A stretch of DNA of 64,000 nucleotides from Nocardioides humilatus (GCF_008373755.1 NZ_VUJV01000010.1:62001-126000), one strand, 5' to 3'. Counted from the first letter of the stretch, positions 45,712 to 54,994 are shown. The notes: generated by a model not told the origin, from the letters alone. Numbers and translations are program-made.

Positions 45712-46263
45712 TCAGCTGTGGACCTGGGTCGCCGTCACGGTGATGTCGTCCAGCACCGCGCTGATGTCCGTGTCCGGATCGTTGTAGGTGTTGTCGGCCG
45801 TGCCCGGATCGGTGAAGGTCACCGTGACCGAGACTCCGAGCGCGCTGCCGTCGTCGGCCTCGGTGAACTCGGTGGCCGGGCTGCCGCCGACGGTGAGGCC
45901 GACCGCATCGATGTCGAGCCCAGCAGCCAGGCTGCCCGTCAGGCTCGGTGCACTGGCGGCGACGGTCGCTCGCAGGTGGTTGCCCTGCGCGTCGATGGTG
46001 AACGCGCAGTCCATGGTCAGGACGTCGCCAGGGACCAAGGGATCCCCGTCGTTCCAGGTGACCGGTGCCTGTTCGCCCGAGTCGAGCTCCCAGTCGCCGC
46101 ACCCGGTGTTGGTGACGTCGGTGGTCAGGTCGAGGTGGCCGGCGTCGATGGTGCCGCCGGGCACGCTCTCGTCGTCGGTCCAGAACGCGAGCGTCCCGGC
46201 ACCGCCGACCAACAGGGCTGCAGCCGCTGCGGCTGCAAGGGCGCCCTTCGTTGACTTCTTCAT
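45712..46263 (-). CDS. SipW-dependent-type exported protein (alternate signal-mediated)
   Basis: A 183-residue protein with the N-terminus MKKSTKGALAAAAAAALLVG, then AGTLAFWTDDESVPGGTIDAGHLDL. This is the SipW-cognate signal pattern, resembling the actinobacterial 'alternate signal-mediated exported protein' family of genes next to such peptidases. The mature part is predicted beta-rich, with two Cys (GCGDWE, MDCAF). First gene of the cassette; GGGAGG precedes its ATG at 46263. It could be a surface or fibre subunit, by analogy only. Confidence 0.8.
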   Translation of the reverse strand: MKKSTKGALAAAAAAALLVGGAGTLAFWTDDESVPGGTIDAGHLDLTTDVTNTGCGDWELDSGEQAPVTWNDGDPLVPGDVLTMDCAFTIDAQGNHLRATVAASAPSLTGSLAAGLDIDAVGLTVGGSPATEFTEADDGSALGVSVTVTFTDPGTADNTYNDPDTDISAVLDDITVTATQVHS

Positions 46264-46371
46264 TTTGTCCCTCCCCTGAGCGCCCCTCCCAAGGCACTCC
46301 TTGAGACGATGGTCCCCCTTCGTCCTGCTTTCCTCATCGGAACGCGGAATCTGACTCTGAGGGGGAAGCCG

Positions 46372-47160
46372 ATGCCGATCCGGCGCATGGGTTGCGTCGC
46401 GGTCCTGCTGATCACGGCCACCGGGGTTCTCGGTGCCTGCAGTGACGACGCGAAGAAGGACGAGCGCAGCGCCTTCGCCGACACGACGGGCTCCCCGTCG
46501 ACCACCGCCAGTCCCTCGACGCCCGACGAGATCGACCGCAGCGACAACCCGGCGTCGGCGTACTCGGCGTGGATCGGTGCGCTCGCCGACCACGACGCGG
46601 CCACGGCCTGCACCCTCCAGGCGCCGGACTACACGATCCAGCTGCGCTACGACGCGATCCTCGTCGAGCGCGCCGAGCTCGGCGACCCGTGCGTCGACTT
46701 CGAGGCGCTGCTCTGGGAGGACCCCGACTTCGACAGCGCGATCAAAGACGTCGCCGTCACCCAGGTGACCGCCGAGGATGCGCTGCTCGAGGTGCACCTG
46801 GCGACGGGCTCACGCACGGTGCGGATGGTCTACCACCGGGCGCACTGGCGCGTCTTCTCGGTCACCGACCGCACGGACACCTCGCCGGATCCGACCGCCG
46901 GACCAGCCCGGTGGCTCTCCGCCTGGTGCGGCCTGTCGGCCGACCAGACCCGCGAGGAGATCGTGGCGTCGATGGGTGAGCCGTCGGGTGAATACACCGT
47001 GTCCGACGGCGGCGAACCGCAGCTGTGGTGGGCGCAGGACCAGTACGACTTCCGCGTCTACCTCGACGTCGACGGCTCCGTCTTGGAGCTCGTCGGCGAC
47101 TACGACGCCCTCAGCGACGAGGACCGTGCGCAGCTCGCGTGTCCGGAGCTGCGCAACTAG
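46372..47160 (+). CDS. Secreted lipoprotein of unknown function
   Basis: A 262-residue lipoprotein. The signal peptide PIRRMGCVAVLLITATGVLGAC ends in lipobox LGAC, and the lipidated Cys is followed by SDDAKKDERS and an S/T/P linker. The mature protein has WIGALADHDAATACTLQAP and later an acidic C-terminal half (QLWWAQDQYDFRVYLDVDGS) with a fold similar to small-molecule-binding or NTF2-like proteins, which is a guess. GAGGGGGAAG precedes the ATG at 46372. It diverges from the SipW cassette and converges on pdxS with 6 nt between. Confidence 0.75.
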   Translation: MPIRRMGCVAVLLITATGVLGACSDDAKKDERSAFADTTGSPSTTASPSTPDEIDRSDNPASAYSAWIGALADHDAATACTLQAPDYTIQLRYDAILVERAELGDPCVDFEALLWEDPDFDSAIKDVAVTQVTAEDALLEVHLATGSRTVRMVYHRAHWRVFSVTDRTDTSPDPTAGPARWLSAWCGLSADQTREEIVASMGEPSGEYTVSDGGEPQLWWAQDQYDFRVYLDVDGSVLELVGDYDALSDEDRAQLACPELRN

Positions 47161-47166
47161 CGACTG

Positions 47167-48060
47167 CTACCAGCCGCGCTCGGAGAGCCGGTGCGGCTGC
47201 GCGAGCTCCTCGACGTTGATGCCCACCATGGCCTCACCCAGGCCGCGCGAGACCTTCGCGACGACGTCGGGGTCGTCGTGGAAGGTGGTGGCCTTCACGA
47301 TCGCCTCGGCACGCTGGGCCGGGTTGCCGGACTTGAAGATGCCCGAGCCCACGAAGACGCCCTCGGCACCGAGCTGCATCATCATCGCCGCGTCGGCCGG
47401 GGTCGCGATGCCACCGGCGGTGAAGAGGACGACGGGCAGCTTGCCGTTGCGCGCCACCTCGACCACGAGGTCGTAGGGCGCCTGCAGCTCCTTGGCGGCG
47501 ACGTAGAGCTCGTCGTCGGCCAGCGAGCCGAGACGGCGGATCTCGCCACGGATCGTGCGCATGTGGGTGACGGCGTTGGACACGTCACCGGTGCCGGCCT
47601 CGCCCTTGGAGCGGATCATGGCCGCGCCCTCGGTGATGCGACGCAGGGCCTCTCCCAGGTTGGTCGCACCGCACACGAACGGCACGGTGTAGGCCCACTT
47701 GTCGATGTGGTTGGCGTAGTCGGCCGGGGTGAGGACCTCGGACTCGTCGATGTAGTCGACACCGAGGCTCTGCAGCACCTGCGCCTCGGCGAAGTGGCCG
47801 ATGCGGGCCTTGGCCATGACAGGGATCGAGACGGCCTCGATGATGCCGTCGATCATGTCGGGGTCGCTCATCCGCGAGACGCCGCCCTGGGCCCGGATGT
47901 CGGCCGGGACGCGCTCCAGCGCCATGACGGCGACGGCGCCGGCGTCCTCGGCGATCTTGGCCTGCTCGGGGGTGACCACGTCCATGATCACGCCGCCCTT
48001 GAGCATCTCGGCCATGCCGCGCTTGACCCTGGTCGTGCCCAACTCGTGCTGCTCGCTCAT
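47167..48060 (-). CDS. pdxS: Pyridoxal 5'-phosphate synthase subunit PdxS
   Basis: The lyase/synthase of ribose-5-phosphate-dependent PLP synthesis, 297 residues. Motifs: [29 protein letters not shown] (key [11 protein letters not shown]), [37 protein letters not shown], and phosphate-binding [13 protein letters not shown] plus [12 protein letters not shown]. It is one of the most conserved enzymes in the window. The ATG at 48060 has -10 TAGAAT 7 nt upstream, which includes the pgsA stop codon. Its partner pdxT is separated by 4.3 kb. Confidence 0.97.
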   Translation of the reverse strand: MSEQHELGTTRVKRGMAEMLKGGVIMDVVTPEQAKIAEDAGAVAVMALERVPADIRAQGGVSRMSDPDMIDGIIEAVSIPVMAKARIGHFAEAQVLQSLGVDYIDESEVLTPADYANHIDKWAYTVPFVCGATNLGEALRRITEGAAMIRSKGEAGTGDVSNAVTHMRTIRGEIRRLGSLADDELYVAAKELQAPYDLVVEVARNGKLPVVLFTAGGIATPADAAMMMQLGAEGVFVGSGIFKSGNPAQRAEAIVKATTFHDDPDVVAKVSRGLGEAMVGINVEELAQPHRLSERGW

Positions 48061-48070
48061 GAGCACGATT

Positions 48071-48754
48071 CTAGGTGGCGGTGGGCGCTTCCCCTGCATC
48101 GGCCTCCGCTGCCGACGGGCCCTCTGACTGGGCGTCGAGAGCAACCGCCTGGAGGTAGACCTTCCGGACCCGGAAGACCACTGTGTAGGCGCTCGCTGCG
48201 GCCAGTGCCCACAGCGTGACGTACATCAGGATCGGCAGGTCGAACAGGGCTCCCAGCCCGGTCATGACGAGGATCGAGACGAGTCGGTCGGCCCGCTCGG
48301 CGAGACCGCCCTTGGCATCCATGCCGAGGGACTCCGCGCGAGCGCGGGCGTAGGAAGTCACCGAGCCCATCACCAAGCACCACAGGCTCACGCACAGGTA
48401 GAGGTAGCCGTAGTCACCGTCGTAGTTGTCGCTGGCGAAGTAGAGGGCCAGGCCGCCGAAGATCGCGCCGTCGCCGACGCGATCGAGCGTGGAGTCCCAG
48501 AAGGCCCCGAAGCGCGACGACCGTCCGAGGGTCCGCGCCATCTTGCCGTCGATCAGGTCGCTGAAGACGAAGGCGGTGACGAAGAGGACGCCCCAGAGAA
48601 GCTCACCCCGTGGGAAGAACGCCAGCGCACCGACGCAGACACCGACAGTGCCCACGAAGGTCACCGTGTCGGGACTGATCCCGAGCTTGATGAAGAGCTT
48701 GACGAAGGGCATGAGAACGACGCCCTGCCAGAAGTCCTTGAAGCGGTCGAGCAC
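48071..48754 (-). CDS. pgsA: CDP-alcohol phosphatidyltransferase (phosphatidylinositol phosphate synthase type)
   Basis: A 227-residue membrane enzyme that transfers a phosphatidyl group from CDP-DAG to an alcohol, inositol phosphate in actinobacteria. The CDP-OH-P motif is complete: [27 protein letters not shown], giving the D-x2-DG-x2-AR-x8-G-x3-D-x3-D pattern. About six hydrophobic segments are seen. GTG start at 48754; the open frame continues to 48964 but crosses the promoter of the divergent TetR gene. It lies near HIT and thrS, as in mycobacteria, but patA and pimA are not in this window. Confidence 0.88.
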   Translation of the reverse strand: MLDRFKDFWQGVVLMPFVKLFIKLGISPDTVTFVGTVGVCVGALAFFPRGELLWGVLFVTAFVFSDLIDGKMARTLGRSSRFGAFWDSTLDRVGDGAIFGGLALYFASDNYDGDYGYLYLCVSLWCLVMGSVTSYARARAESLGMDAKGGLAERADRLVSILVMTGLGALFDLPILMYVTLWALAAASAYTVVFRVRKVYLQAVALDAQSEGPSAAEADAGEAPTAT

Positions 48755-48785
48755 GCGTGAACGGTAACGAACATCGCCCCGACCC

Positions 48786-48830
48786 TTGACATCCCGGCGA
48801 GCCGCGAGCATTCTCCTAACTGTGTTAGGA
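48786..48830 (+). promoter_or_regulatory. TetR promoter with overlapping palindromic operator
   Basis: TTGACA at 48786-48791 is the -35, 17 nt later CATTCT (48809-48814) is a -10 and the GTG start is 8 nt beyond. The palindrome TCCTAAC-TGT-GTTAGGA (48814-48830) covers the end of the -10 and the start of the mRNA. This is the ideal site for autorepression and, given a divergent gene (pgsA), may also control it. Transcription is probably leaderless. Confidence 0.72.
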
Positions 48831-49427
48831 ACACCTACTCGTGATCGGAAAGCCGAACGTCGTGCGGCCGTACGGCGAGAGATCCTCGACGCCGCCTGGG
48901 CGATCGCCCGCGAGTCCGGGCTGACCCAGATCACGCTGCGCGACGTCGCGCAGCGGATCGGCATGCAGGCGCCGTCGCTCTACACGCACTTCGACTCGAA
49001 GATGGCGATCTACGACGCAATGTTCGCCGAGTCCTGGGCGGCCTACGGATCCACGTTCGACGAGCTTCGCACCGAGTTGTCGCCCGACCCGCGCACCGCA
49101 TTGCACCAGTTGTTCAGGCACTTCTACGACTACGCCATCGCCGACCACCCGCGCTACCAGCTGATGAACGAGCGGGTGATCCCCGGATTCGAGCCGAGCG
49201 CCGAGTCCTACGCACCCTCGCAACAGGTGTTCGCGCAGGGGCACAGCACGGTGACCGGACTCGGCAACATCACCGACGCCGATTTCCTGATCTTCATGTC
49301 GCTGCTGGGCGGCCTCGTCAACCAGCACTTCGCCAATGACCCCGGCGGCACCAGGGTCACCGCTGTCCTCGAACGTGCCGTCGACATGTGGGCCGACGCT
49401 GTCGGCCTTCCTCCCTCCCCCGCCTGA
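48822..49427 (+). CDS. TetR/AcrR family transcriptional regulator
   Basis: A 201-residue regulator. The N-terminal HTH is RREILDAAWAIARESGLTQITLRDVAQRIGMQAPSLYTHFDSK, given here by its recognition part LRDVAQRIGMQAPSLYTHF. The C-terminal ligand-binding domain is all-helical (WAAYGSTFDELRTE, YAIADHPRYQLM). The GTG at 48822 sits just after its promoter and inside its presumed operator, implying autorepression. An upstream ATG (48786) is within the -35 and rejected. It probably regulates the DinB-like gene that begins 29 nt downstream. Confidence 0.9.
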   Translation: MLGTPTRDRKAERRAAVRREILDAAWAIARESGLTQITLRDVAQRIGMQAPSLYTHFDSKMAIYDAMFAESWAAYGSTFDELRTELSPDPRTALHQLFRHFYDYAIADHPRYQLMNERVIPGFEPSAESYAPSQQVFAQGHSTVTGLGNITDADFLIFMSLLGGLVNQHFANDPGGTRVTAVLERAVDMWADAVGLPPSPA

Positions 49428-49456
49428 CGACCCACCGCACCTTACGGAGCACCGCC

Positions 49457-50230
49457 ATGATCGCCACCACCCCGCCGTCTACCGACGGCATCGTCCGTCC
49501 GCAGCTCCCCCGCCGGCTCGCGATGCGGCTCGCCGCCGACGAATACCGACGGATGGCCGACGCCCTGGCCGCGCTCGGCCCCGACGACTGGAGCCGCCCG
49601 ACGCCCTGCGCGGCGTGGGACGTGCGCCAGCTCGGCTGTCACATGGTCGGCATGGCCGCGATGGTCGCCACTCCGTGGGAGATGAAGCGCCAGCAGGACC
49701 GGGCAGCCGCCGACGCAGCGGCCCAGGGCATCCCGGGGATCGACGCCCTCACCGGGCTACAGGTCACCGAGCGAGCCGACTGGACGCCCGAGGACGTCGT
49801 GCGCGGCGCCCGGTCGATCGGTCCCCGCGGTGCCCGCGGCCGGAAGTTCACGCCGGGCCTGATCCGGCGCCGGGCCTTCCCCGACGTGCAGGTCGTCAAC
49901 GGCACGCCGGAACGCTGGGTGATCGGCTTCCTCAGCGACGTCATCCTCACCCGCGACCCCTGGATGCACCGGATGGACATCGCCGCTGCGACGGGCACGA
50001 CGCCGTACCTCACGGCTGAGCACGACGGCGCGATCATCGCCGACGTCGTCGCCGAGTGGTCGCGCCGGCACGACGCCGCCTACGAGCTCGAGCTGACCGG
50101 CCCTGCCGGCGGCCACTGGCACCGGGGCACTGGCGGCGAGAAGATCGTCATGGACGCCGTCGACTTCTGCCGCGCCATCTCCGGGCGCGGCGAGGCCCCC
50201 GGCCTGCTGGCCGTCGAGGTCCCTTTCTGA
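49457..50230 (+). CDS. Maleylpyruvate isomerase N-terminal/DinB-like family protein (mycothiol-dependent type)
   Basis: A 257-residue protein of the mycothiol-dependent maleylpyruvate isomerase family (DinB-like four-helix bundle). It has RPTPCAAWDVRQLGCHMVGM with a metal-binding His, PWEMKRQQDR, and DPWMHRMDIAAATG. Members use mycothiol as cofactor, mostly with unknown substrates. ATG at 49457 is preceded by ACGGAG. It follows the TetR gene by 29 nt and probably belongs to its regulon. Its substrate cannot be told from sequence. Confidence 0.82.
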   Translation: MIATTPPSTDGIVRPQLPRRLAMRLAADEYRRMADALAALGPDDWSRPTPCAAWDVRQLGCHMVGMAAMVATPWEMKRQQDRAAADAAAQGIPGIDALTGLQVTERADWTPEDVVRGARSIGPRGARGRKFTPGLIRRRAFPDVQVVNGTPERWVIGFLSDVILTRDPWMHRMDIAAATGTTPYLTAEHDGAIIADVVAEWSRRHDAAYELELTGPAGGHWHRGTGGEKIVMDAVDFCRAISGRGEAPGLLAVEVPF

Positions 50231-50244
50231 GCCTTGCCTGGTGC

Positions 50245-50772
50245 TCAGTCGACCCAGGCGTCGATCAGCAGATCGCGGGTCTGGTCGAGCAGCTGAGGCA
50301 GCGTCTTGGTCCCGTTCATCACGGTGATGAAGCCGGCGTCGCCGGACCACCGCGGCACGATGTGCTGGTGGAAGTGGCCTGACAACGAGCCGCCCGCGGC
50401 GGGTCCGAGGTTGATGCCGATGTTGAAGGCGTGCGGGTTCGACACCTGACGGATTGTCGCGAGCGCCTGCTTCGTGATCGCCGCGACCTCCGCGGTCTCG
50501 GCGTCGTCGAGCTCGGTGTAGTCCGCTACGTGCCGGTAGGGAAGCACCATCAGGTGGCCGGGGTTGTAGGGATACAGGTTGAGGACGGCGTACGACGTCT
50601 CCCCCCGCCGTACGACCATCCGGTCGTCGTGGGACGTGGCGGGGTCACGGCTGATCCGGCAGAAGGGGCACGTGGGCAGGTCGGGGTCGGTCAGTCCCTC
50701 GTCACCGGCGGTCTGGACGTAGGCCATCCGATGGGGCGTCCACAGACGCTCCAGGCCGTCGGGATCCCTCAC
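50245..50772 (-). CDS. HIT family hydrolase/phosphorylase
   Basis: A 175-residue HIT protein with the nucleotide-binding triad GHFHQHIVPRW (HxHxH). Upstream are LNLYPYNPGHLMVLPYRHV and NIGINLGPAAGGSL, and the N-terminus DGLERLWTPHRMAYVQ resembles the mycobacterial AP4A phosphorylase next to pgsA1/thrS. A likely role is diadenosine tetraphosphate breakdown. It also has CPFCRI, a zinc-site-like pair. GTG at 50772 overlaps the previous stop by GTGA. Confidence 0.9.
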   Translation of the reverse strand: MRDPDGLERLWTPHRMAYVQTAGDEGLTDPDLPTCPFCRISRDPATSHDDRMVVRRGETSYAVLNLYPYNPGHLMVLPYRHVADYTELDDAETAEVAAITKQALATIRQVSNPHAFNIGINLGPAAGGSLSGHFHQHIVPRWSGDAGFITVMNGTKTLPQLLDQTRDLLIDAWVD

Positions 50773-51494
50773 TGCTCGGACTGCTCCATGACGTGGAACA
50801 GCTCGACGAGCGGCACGTCGGGAACCACCAGGCCCCGGAGCTTGGCCATGGCGTCGATCTGCACCCAGATCGACTCCGCGAGCATGTGGGCGAACGCCGC
50901 GCCGTCGGGCGTGACCTCGAGTCGCGACTGCCACCGCTTCACACCGGAGAAGACCGCGCCGATGAGAGCGAAGACCCAGGGGTCGAGGCTGGCGCGATCG
51001 TTGGCGCTCAGCTCGACGCCGAAGTGGTCGACGACGGTGTTCATGATCGTCTCGATCTGTTCGGCGATCTGCTCGATCGCGACCGACAGCGGGTGCGGAC
51101 CCGGCCCCGGCAGCTCAAGCTCGACGAACCAGAACAAGGTGGGGTGCTCGACCGCCCAACTCACGACCCCGGTCACGGCGTCGCGGATGATCTCGAACGG
51201 TCGGCCTTCGTAGGTCAGCGTGCCGAGGAGCTGGTCGCCGATGTCCTTGCAGATCGCCTGCTGCACGGCGAGATCGAGGTCGACCCGGTCGTGGAAGTGC
51301 CGGTAGAGCACGGTGCGGGCCAGGCCCGCCTCCTCGGCGATGAGCTGGACCTGGACGTCGTCGCCCGGCTCCGTGCGCTCCAGCACACGGATCGCGGCGT
51401 CGATGATGACCCGCCGTCGCGCCTGGTTGTGCGCGAGCCAGCGCAGTCGGCGACCGTCGCCGGCGTAGTCGAGGTCGTTCTGCTCCTCAGCCAT
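50769..51494 (-). CDS. TetR/AcrR family transcriptional regulator
   Basis: A 241-residue regulator. Its HTH is ARRRVIIDAAIRVLERTEPGDDVQVQLIAEEAGLARTVLYRHF, represented by VQLIAEEAGLARTVLYRHF. The C-terminal domain has conserved VSWAVEHPTLFWFVELELPGP and GVKRWQS. CGGAG precedes the ATG at 51494. Its stop overlaps the HIT gene by 4 nt, so the two are one operon, an unexpected pairing for a housekeeping HIT gene. A short palindrome, TCAATATTGA, lies about 56 nt upstream as an operator candidate. Confidence 0.88.
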   Translation of the reverse strand: MAEEQNDLDYAGDGRRLRWLAHNQARRRVIIDAAIRVLERTEPGDDVQVQLIAEEAGLARTVLYRHFHDRVDLDLAVQQAICKDIGDQLLGTLTYEGRPFEIIRDAVTGVVSWAVEHPTLFWFVELELPGPGPHPLSVAIEQIAEQIETIMNTVVDHFGVELSANDRASLDPWVFALIGAVFSGVKRWQSRLEVTPDGAAFAHMLAESIWVQIDAMAKLRGLVVPDVPLVELFHVMEQSEQ

Positions 51495-51547
51495 GCGCTC
51501 CGTTTCTCGTGCGTGGTTCCCCCAGAAAGGGTAACCGGGTGTCGCGG

Positions 51548-52510
51548 TCAATATTGATGGAACCATCGACCGAGGTCGCCAGCGACGTCGGGGCAGGTGA
51601 CGTTGTGGTCGCGGCCGCCCTCGACCCACTGGCCGAGGATCGCTGCCCCACCCTGGATCGACCAGTCCTCACCGCACCGGTTGAGTGCCTCGTCGCGCGA
51701 GGTCTGTCCTGCGGCCCGCCACTCGGGCACGCCGAGGCTGTAGCCGCCCACGACCGTCTCCCAGAGGTACGGCGTCGAGTAGATCCCGATCGAGAAGCCG
51801 GCATCGGTGTAGGCACGCGCCGCGCCCTCCACGACGGCAGCGTTGGCGGCCTTGTCGGCACTCCACTCGAAGTCCGGCACCGGCTCCACATCGATCCAGA
51901 TGATCGGCGTCTGCAGCTCGGCGCTGATCATCGTGTCGAGGTTGAAGCGCGCCTCCTGATAGCCGACGTTGCGGAGCTGGCCCTTCAGGTTGCTGCCGTC
52001 GAACGGTCCGTCCCAGGAGTACTGCTCGAGCGTCGCAGCGTCGGGATAGCTCACGACGGAATAGGCGGCCGCCATCAGTGCGCGGTCCTGGACCCAGGTG
52101 ACCTGGTCGGCCAGGCAGGGGTTGGGCGTGAAGCCGGGGCCGTTGGTCAGCCCGACGACCACGAACTCCGCGTCGTCCTCCGGCATCGGCAGTCCCTGCG
52201 TACGACGCTCCGGGATGCCCATCCCCTTGGGGCACTGCGGCCAGCTGATGTCGGCCCCGTCGATCTCGCCGTCACGGGGCGGGATGTTGCCGGAGTCCTG
52301 GTTGGCGAGGTCCTCAGCCAGGTCGGCCAGGTCGCTGGCCTCCTCCCCCGGCTCACCCGTGTCGCCCTCGCGGTCGTCGTGCTTGCCAGGCTTGCCCTCC
52401 TGGGTCGCCTGGGTCGACGGCGCCGCGTCGGGCTCGTCAGCGCCCTTCTCGCTGCAGGCCGCCACGCCCAGCAGCACGAAAAGCGTGGCGACCGACGCGA
52501 CCCGACGCAT
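51548..52510 (-). CDS. Secreted lipoprotein with glycoside-hydrolase-like (GH25/DUF1906-type) domain
   Basis: A 320-residue lipoprotein: signal peptide RRVASVATLFVLLGVAAC with lipobox VAAC, then an acidic low-complexity linker (EGKPGKHDDREGDTGEPGEEA), then a TIM-barrel-like domain with DGADISWPQCPKGM, FVVVGLTNGPGFTPNPC, IIWIDVEPVPDFEW and FSIGIYSTPYLW. The ISWPQ start and DVEP acidic site suggest a GH25- or DUF1906-type lysozyme-like enzyme on the cell surface. Activity is inferred. It follows thrS on the opposite side of the second TetR gene, 11 nt beyond thrS start-side order. Confidence 0.72.
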   Translation of the reverse strand: MRRVASVATLFVLLGVAACSEKGADEPDAAPSTQATQEGKPGKHDDREGDTGEPGEEASDLADLAEDLANQDSGNIPPRDGEIDGADISWPQCPKGMGIPERRTQGLPMPEDDAEFVVVGLTNGPGFTPNPCLADQVTWVQDRALMAAAYSVVSYPDAATLEQYSWDGPFDGSNLKGQLRNVGYQEARFNLDTMISAELQTPIIWIDVEPVPDFEWSADKAANAAVVEGAARAYTDAGFSIGIYSTPYLWETVVGGYSLGVPEWRAAGQTSRDEALNRCGEDWSIQGGAAILGQWVEGGRDHNVTCPDVAGDLGRWFHQY

Positions 52511-52521
52511 CAGGTGCTCCG

Positions 52522-54504
52522 TCAGACCTGTTCGCGGGAGGCGATCGCCGCAGCCACGCGCTCGATGGCCTCGACGATCGGCACGCCGTTGTCCTGGCGG
52601 CCGTCGCGGTAGCGGAAGGACACCGCACCCTTCTCCACGTCGTCGGCACCGGCGATCAGCATGAACGGCACCTTCTGCAGCTGCGCGTTGCGGATCTTCT
52701 TCTGCATCCGGTCGTCGGAGTCGTCGACCTCGACCCGGATGCCCCGCGCCTTCAGCTGCTTGGCCACGTCGTAGAGGTAGTCGCTGAAGGTGTCGGCGAC
52801 CGGGATCGCCTGGACCTGGACGGGCGCGAGCCACGGAGGGAACGCGCCCGCGTAGTGCTCCACGAGCACGCCGAAGAACCGCTCGAGCGAGCCGAACTTC
52901 GCCGAGTGGATCATCACCGGCTGCTTCTTGGTGCCGTCGGTGGCGACGTATTCGAGGTTGAAGCCCTTGGGCTGGTTGAAGTCGTACTGGATCGTCGACA
53001 TCTGCCAGGTGCGGCCGATCGCGTCCTTGGCCTGGACCGAGATCTTCGGACCGTAGAAGGCCGCGCCACCGGGATCGGCGACGAGCTCGAGGCCCGACGC
53101 GATCGCGACATCCTCGAGGACCTTGGTCGCGATCGCCCACTCCTCGTCGGAGCCGACGAACTTGTCGGGCTTGGAGTCGTCGCGGGTGGAGAGCTCGAGG
53201 TAGAAGTCGTCGATGCCGAAGTCGCGCAGCAGACCGAGGACGAAGTCGAGCAGGTGCTGGACCTCGCCGGGCGCCTGCTCGGCGGTGAGGTAGGAGTGCG
53301 AGTCGTCCTGGGTCAGGCCGCGGACCCGGGTGAGCCCGTGGATGACGCCGGACTTCTCGTAGCGGTAGACCGAGCCGAACTCGAAGAGTCGCAGCGGCAG
53401 CTCGCGGTAGGAACGCCCGCGCGATCGGTAGATCAGGTTGTGCATCGGGCAGTTCATCGGCTTGATCATGTAGTTCGAGCCTTCGAACTCCATGGGCGGG
53501 AACATCGTGTCCGCGTAGTAGGGCAGGTGCCCCGAGGTGTAGAAGAGCTGGTCCTTGGTGATGTGGGGGGTGCCGACGTACTCGAACCCCTCCTCGATGT
53601 GCCGACGGCGGACGTAGTCCTCCATCTCGCGCTTGATCACACCGCCCTTGGGGTGGAAGACCGCCAGGCCGGAACCGATCTCGTCGGGGAAGCTGAAGAG
53701 GTCGAGCTCGCGACCGAGCTTGCGGTGGTCGCGCTTCTCCGCCTCCTCCAGACGGTGGAGGTGGTCGTCGAGCGCCTCCTTGGTCTCCCACGCAGTGCCG
53801 TAGACACGCTGCAGCTGCTTGTTCTTCTCGTTGCCGCGCCAGTAGGCCGCCGCCGAACGCATCAGCTTGAAGGCCGGGATGCGCTTGGTGGTGGGCAGGT
53901 GCGGACCGCGGCAGAGGTCCTTCCATGCGACCTCGCCGTTGCGGTCGATGTTGTCGTAGATGGTGAGCTCGCCGGCACCGACCTCGGCGCTCGCACCCTC
54001 GGCCGCGTCAGCCGCGCCACCCTTGAGGCCGATCAGCTCGACCTTGTAGGGCTCGTCGGCGAGCTCGACCAGGGCGTCGTCATCGGTGGTCACCCGGCGG
54101 GAGAACCGCTGGTTGTCCTTGATGATCTTGCGCATCCGGGTCTCGAGCTTGACCAGGTCGTCCGGGGTGAACGGGGTCTCGACGTCGAAGTCGTAGTAGA
54201 AGCCGTCCTTGATCGGCGGGCCGATGCCGAGCTTGGCCGCCGGGAACAGGTCCTGGACGGCCTGGGCGAGGACGTGCGCGCAGGAGTGCCGCAGGATGTC
54301 GTGGCCGTCGGGGCTCGCCATCTCGACGCCCTCGACCTCGTCGCCATCGACGAGCTCGTAGGACAGGTCCTTCAGCGCACCGCCGACCCGAGCGGCGATC
54401 ACGTCCGGAGTGTCCTTGAACAGCTCCCATGCCTTGGTGCCCGTGGTCACGGACAGGTCCTGACGCGCATCGGCGGAAAGGACTGCGACCTTGAGCTCAG
54501 ACAT
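52522..54504 (-). CDS. thrS: Threonyl-tRNA synthetase
   Basis: A 660-residue class II synthetase. It has an N-terminal TGS-like region, the editing domain with [17 protein letters not shown] (HxxxH), catalytic motif 1 region [20 protein letters not shown], and zinc residues in [20 protein letters not shown], then a C-terminal anticodon domain with [17 protein letters not shown]. Length is normal. ATG at 54504 with TAGGCT 6 nt upstream, thus leaderless. thrS-HIT-pgsA is a conserved order, but here two accessory genes are interposed. Confidence 0.97.
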   Translation of the reverse strand: MSELKVAVLSADARQDLSVTTGTKAWELFKDTPDVIAARVGGALKDLSYELVDGDEVEGVEMASPDGHDILRHSCAHVLAQAVQDLFPAAKLGIGPPIKDGFYYDFDVETPFTPDDLVKLETRMRKIIKDNQRFSRRVTTDDDALVELADEPYKVELIGLKGGAADAAEGASAEVGAGELTIYDNIDRNGEVAWKDLCRGPHLPTTKRIPAFKLMRSAAAYWRGNEKNKQLQRVYGTAWETKEALDDHLHRLEEAEKRDHRKLGRELDLFSFPDEIGSGLAVFHPKGGVIKREMEDYVRRRHIEEGFEYVGTPHITKDQLFYTSGHLPYYADTMFPPMEFEGSNYMIKPMNCPMHNLIYRSRGRSYRELPLRLFEFGSVYRYEKSGVIHGLTRVRGLTQDDSHSYLTAEQAPGEVQHLLDFVLGLLRDFGIDDFYLELSTRDDSKPDKFVGSDEEWAIATKVLEDVAIASGLELVADPGGAAFYGPKISVQAKDAIGRTWQMSTIQYDFNQPKGFNLEYVATDGTKKQPVMIHSAKFGSLERFFGVLVEHYAGAFPPWLAPVQVQAIPVADTFSDYLYDVAKQLKARGIRVEVDDSDDRMQKKIRNAQLQKVPFMLIAGADDVEKGAVSFRYRDGRQDNGVPIVEAIERVAAAIASREQV

Positions 54505-54571
54505 GGACCCAGCCTATCGACCGGGTCTGGCACACCGCGCGGGAGTTAGCCCCGCGCGCAGCCAACCTCCG

Positions 54572-54994
54572 TCACAGGTGGTCGAGCTTGACCCTGCCCA
54601 GCCTCGTTGCGCCCTGGGAACACGCCTGGCCCCAGGTCGGGACCACGCGATGCGGGGAGCAGGTGACCCAACCGGTCTCGTAGCCGCGCGCCTCTCCGTT
54701 GACGCGCACCGCCAACTCCTCCACGTCCACCGGGATCCGGAAGTGACCGTTGATATCAGTCGTGTCCCGACCGATCACGGTGCCACGGGCATCGACGTCG
54801 CGGACGGTGACGACGATGCCACGCAGCTCGTTTCCGGTTGCCGCGTTGACGACGGTGCCGCTGACGAAGGTTGGAGTGCCTGCCGTCCGGCTCACCGCGG
54901 CCGGTGCTGCAGAGGCGGACGATCCCGTCGAGGTCGCGACCGGGATCAGGGCGGCGACGGCGGCAAGGGCGATAGCGGATGCAGTACGGCGCAT
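54572..54994 (-). CDS. Secreted protein with carboxypeptidase-regulatory-like domain
   Basis: A 140-residue exported protein: signal peptide RRTASAIALAAVAALIPVATS with Ala-rich region to ASAAPA, then a beta-sandwich domain with FVSGTVVNAATGNELRGIVVTVRD and TTDINGHFRIPVDVEELAVRV, the usual layout of carboxypeptidase-regulatory/prealbumin-like domains. The C-terminal half has two Cys (VTCSPHR, QACSQG). No catalytic domain. Its role is unknown. Confidence 0.7.
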   Translation of the reverse strand: MRRTASAIALAAVAALIPVATSTGSSASAAPAAVSRTAGTPTFVSGTVVNAATGNELRGIVVTVRDVDARGTVIGRDTTDINGHFRIPVDVEELAVRVNGEARGYETGWVTCSPHRVVPTWGQACSQGATRLGRVKLDHL

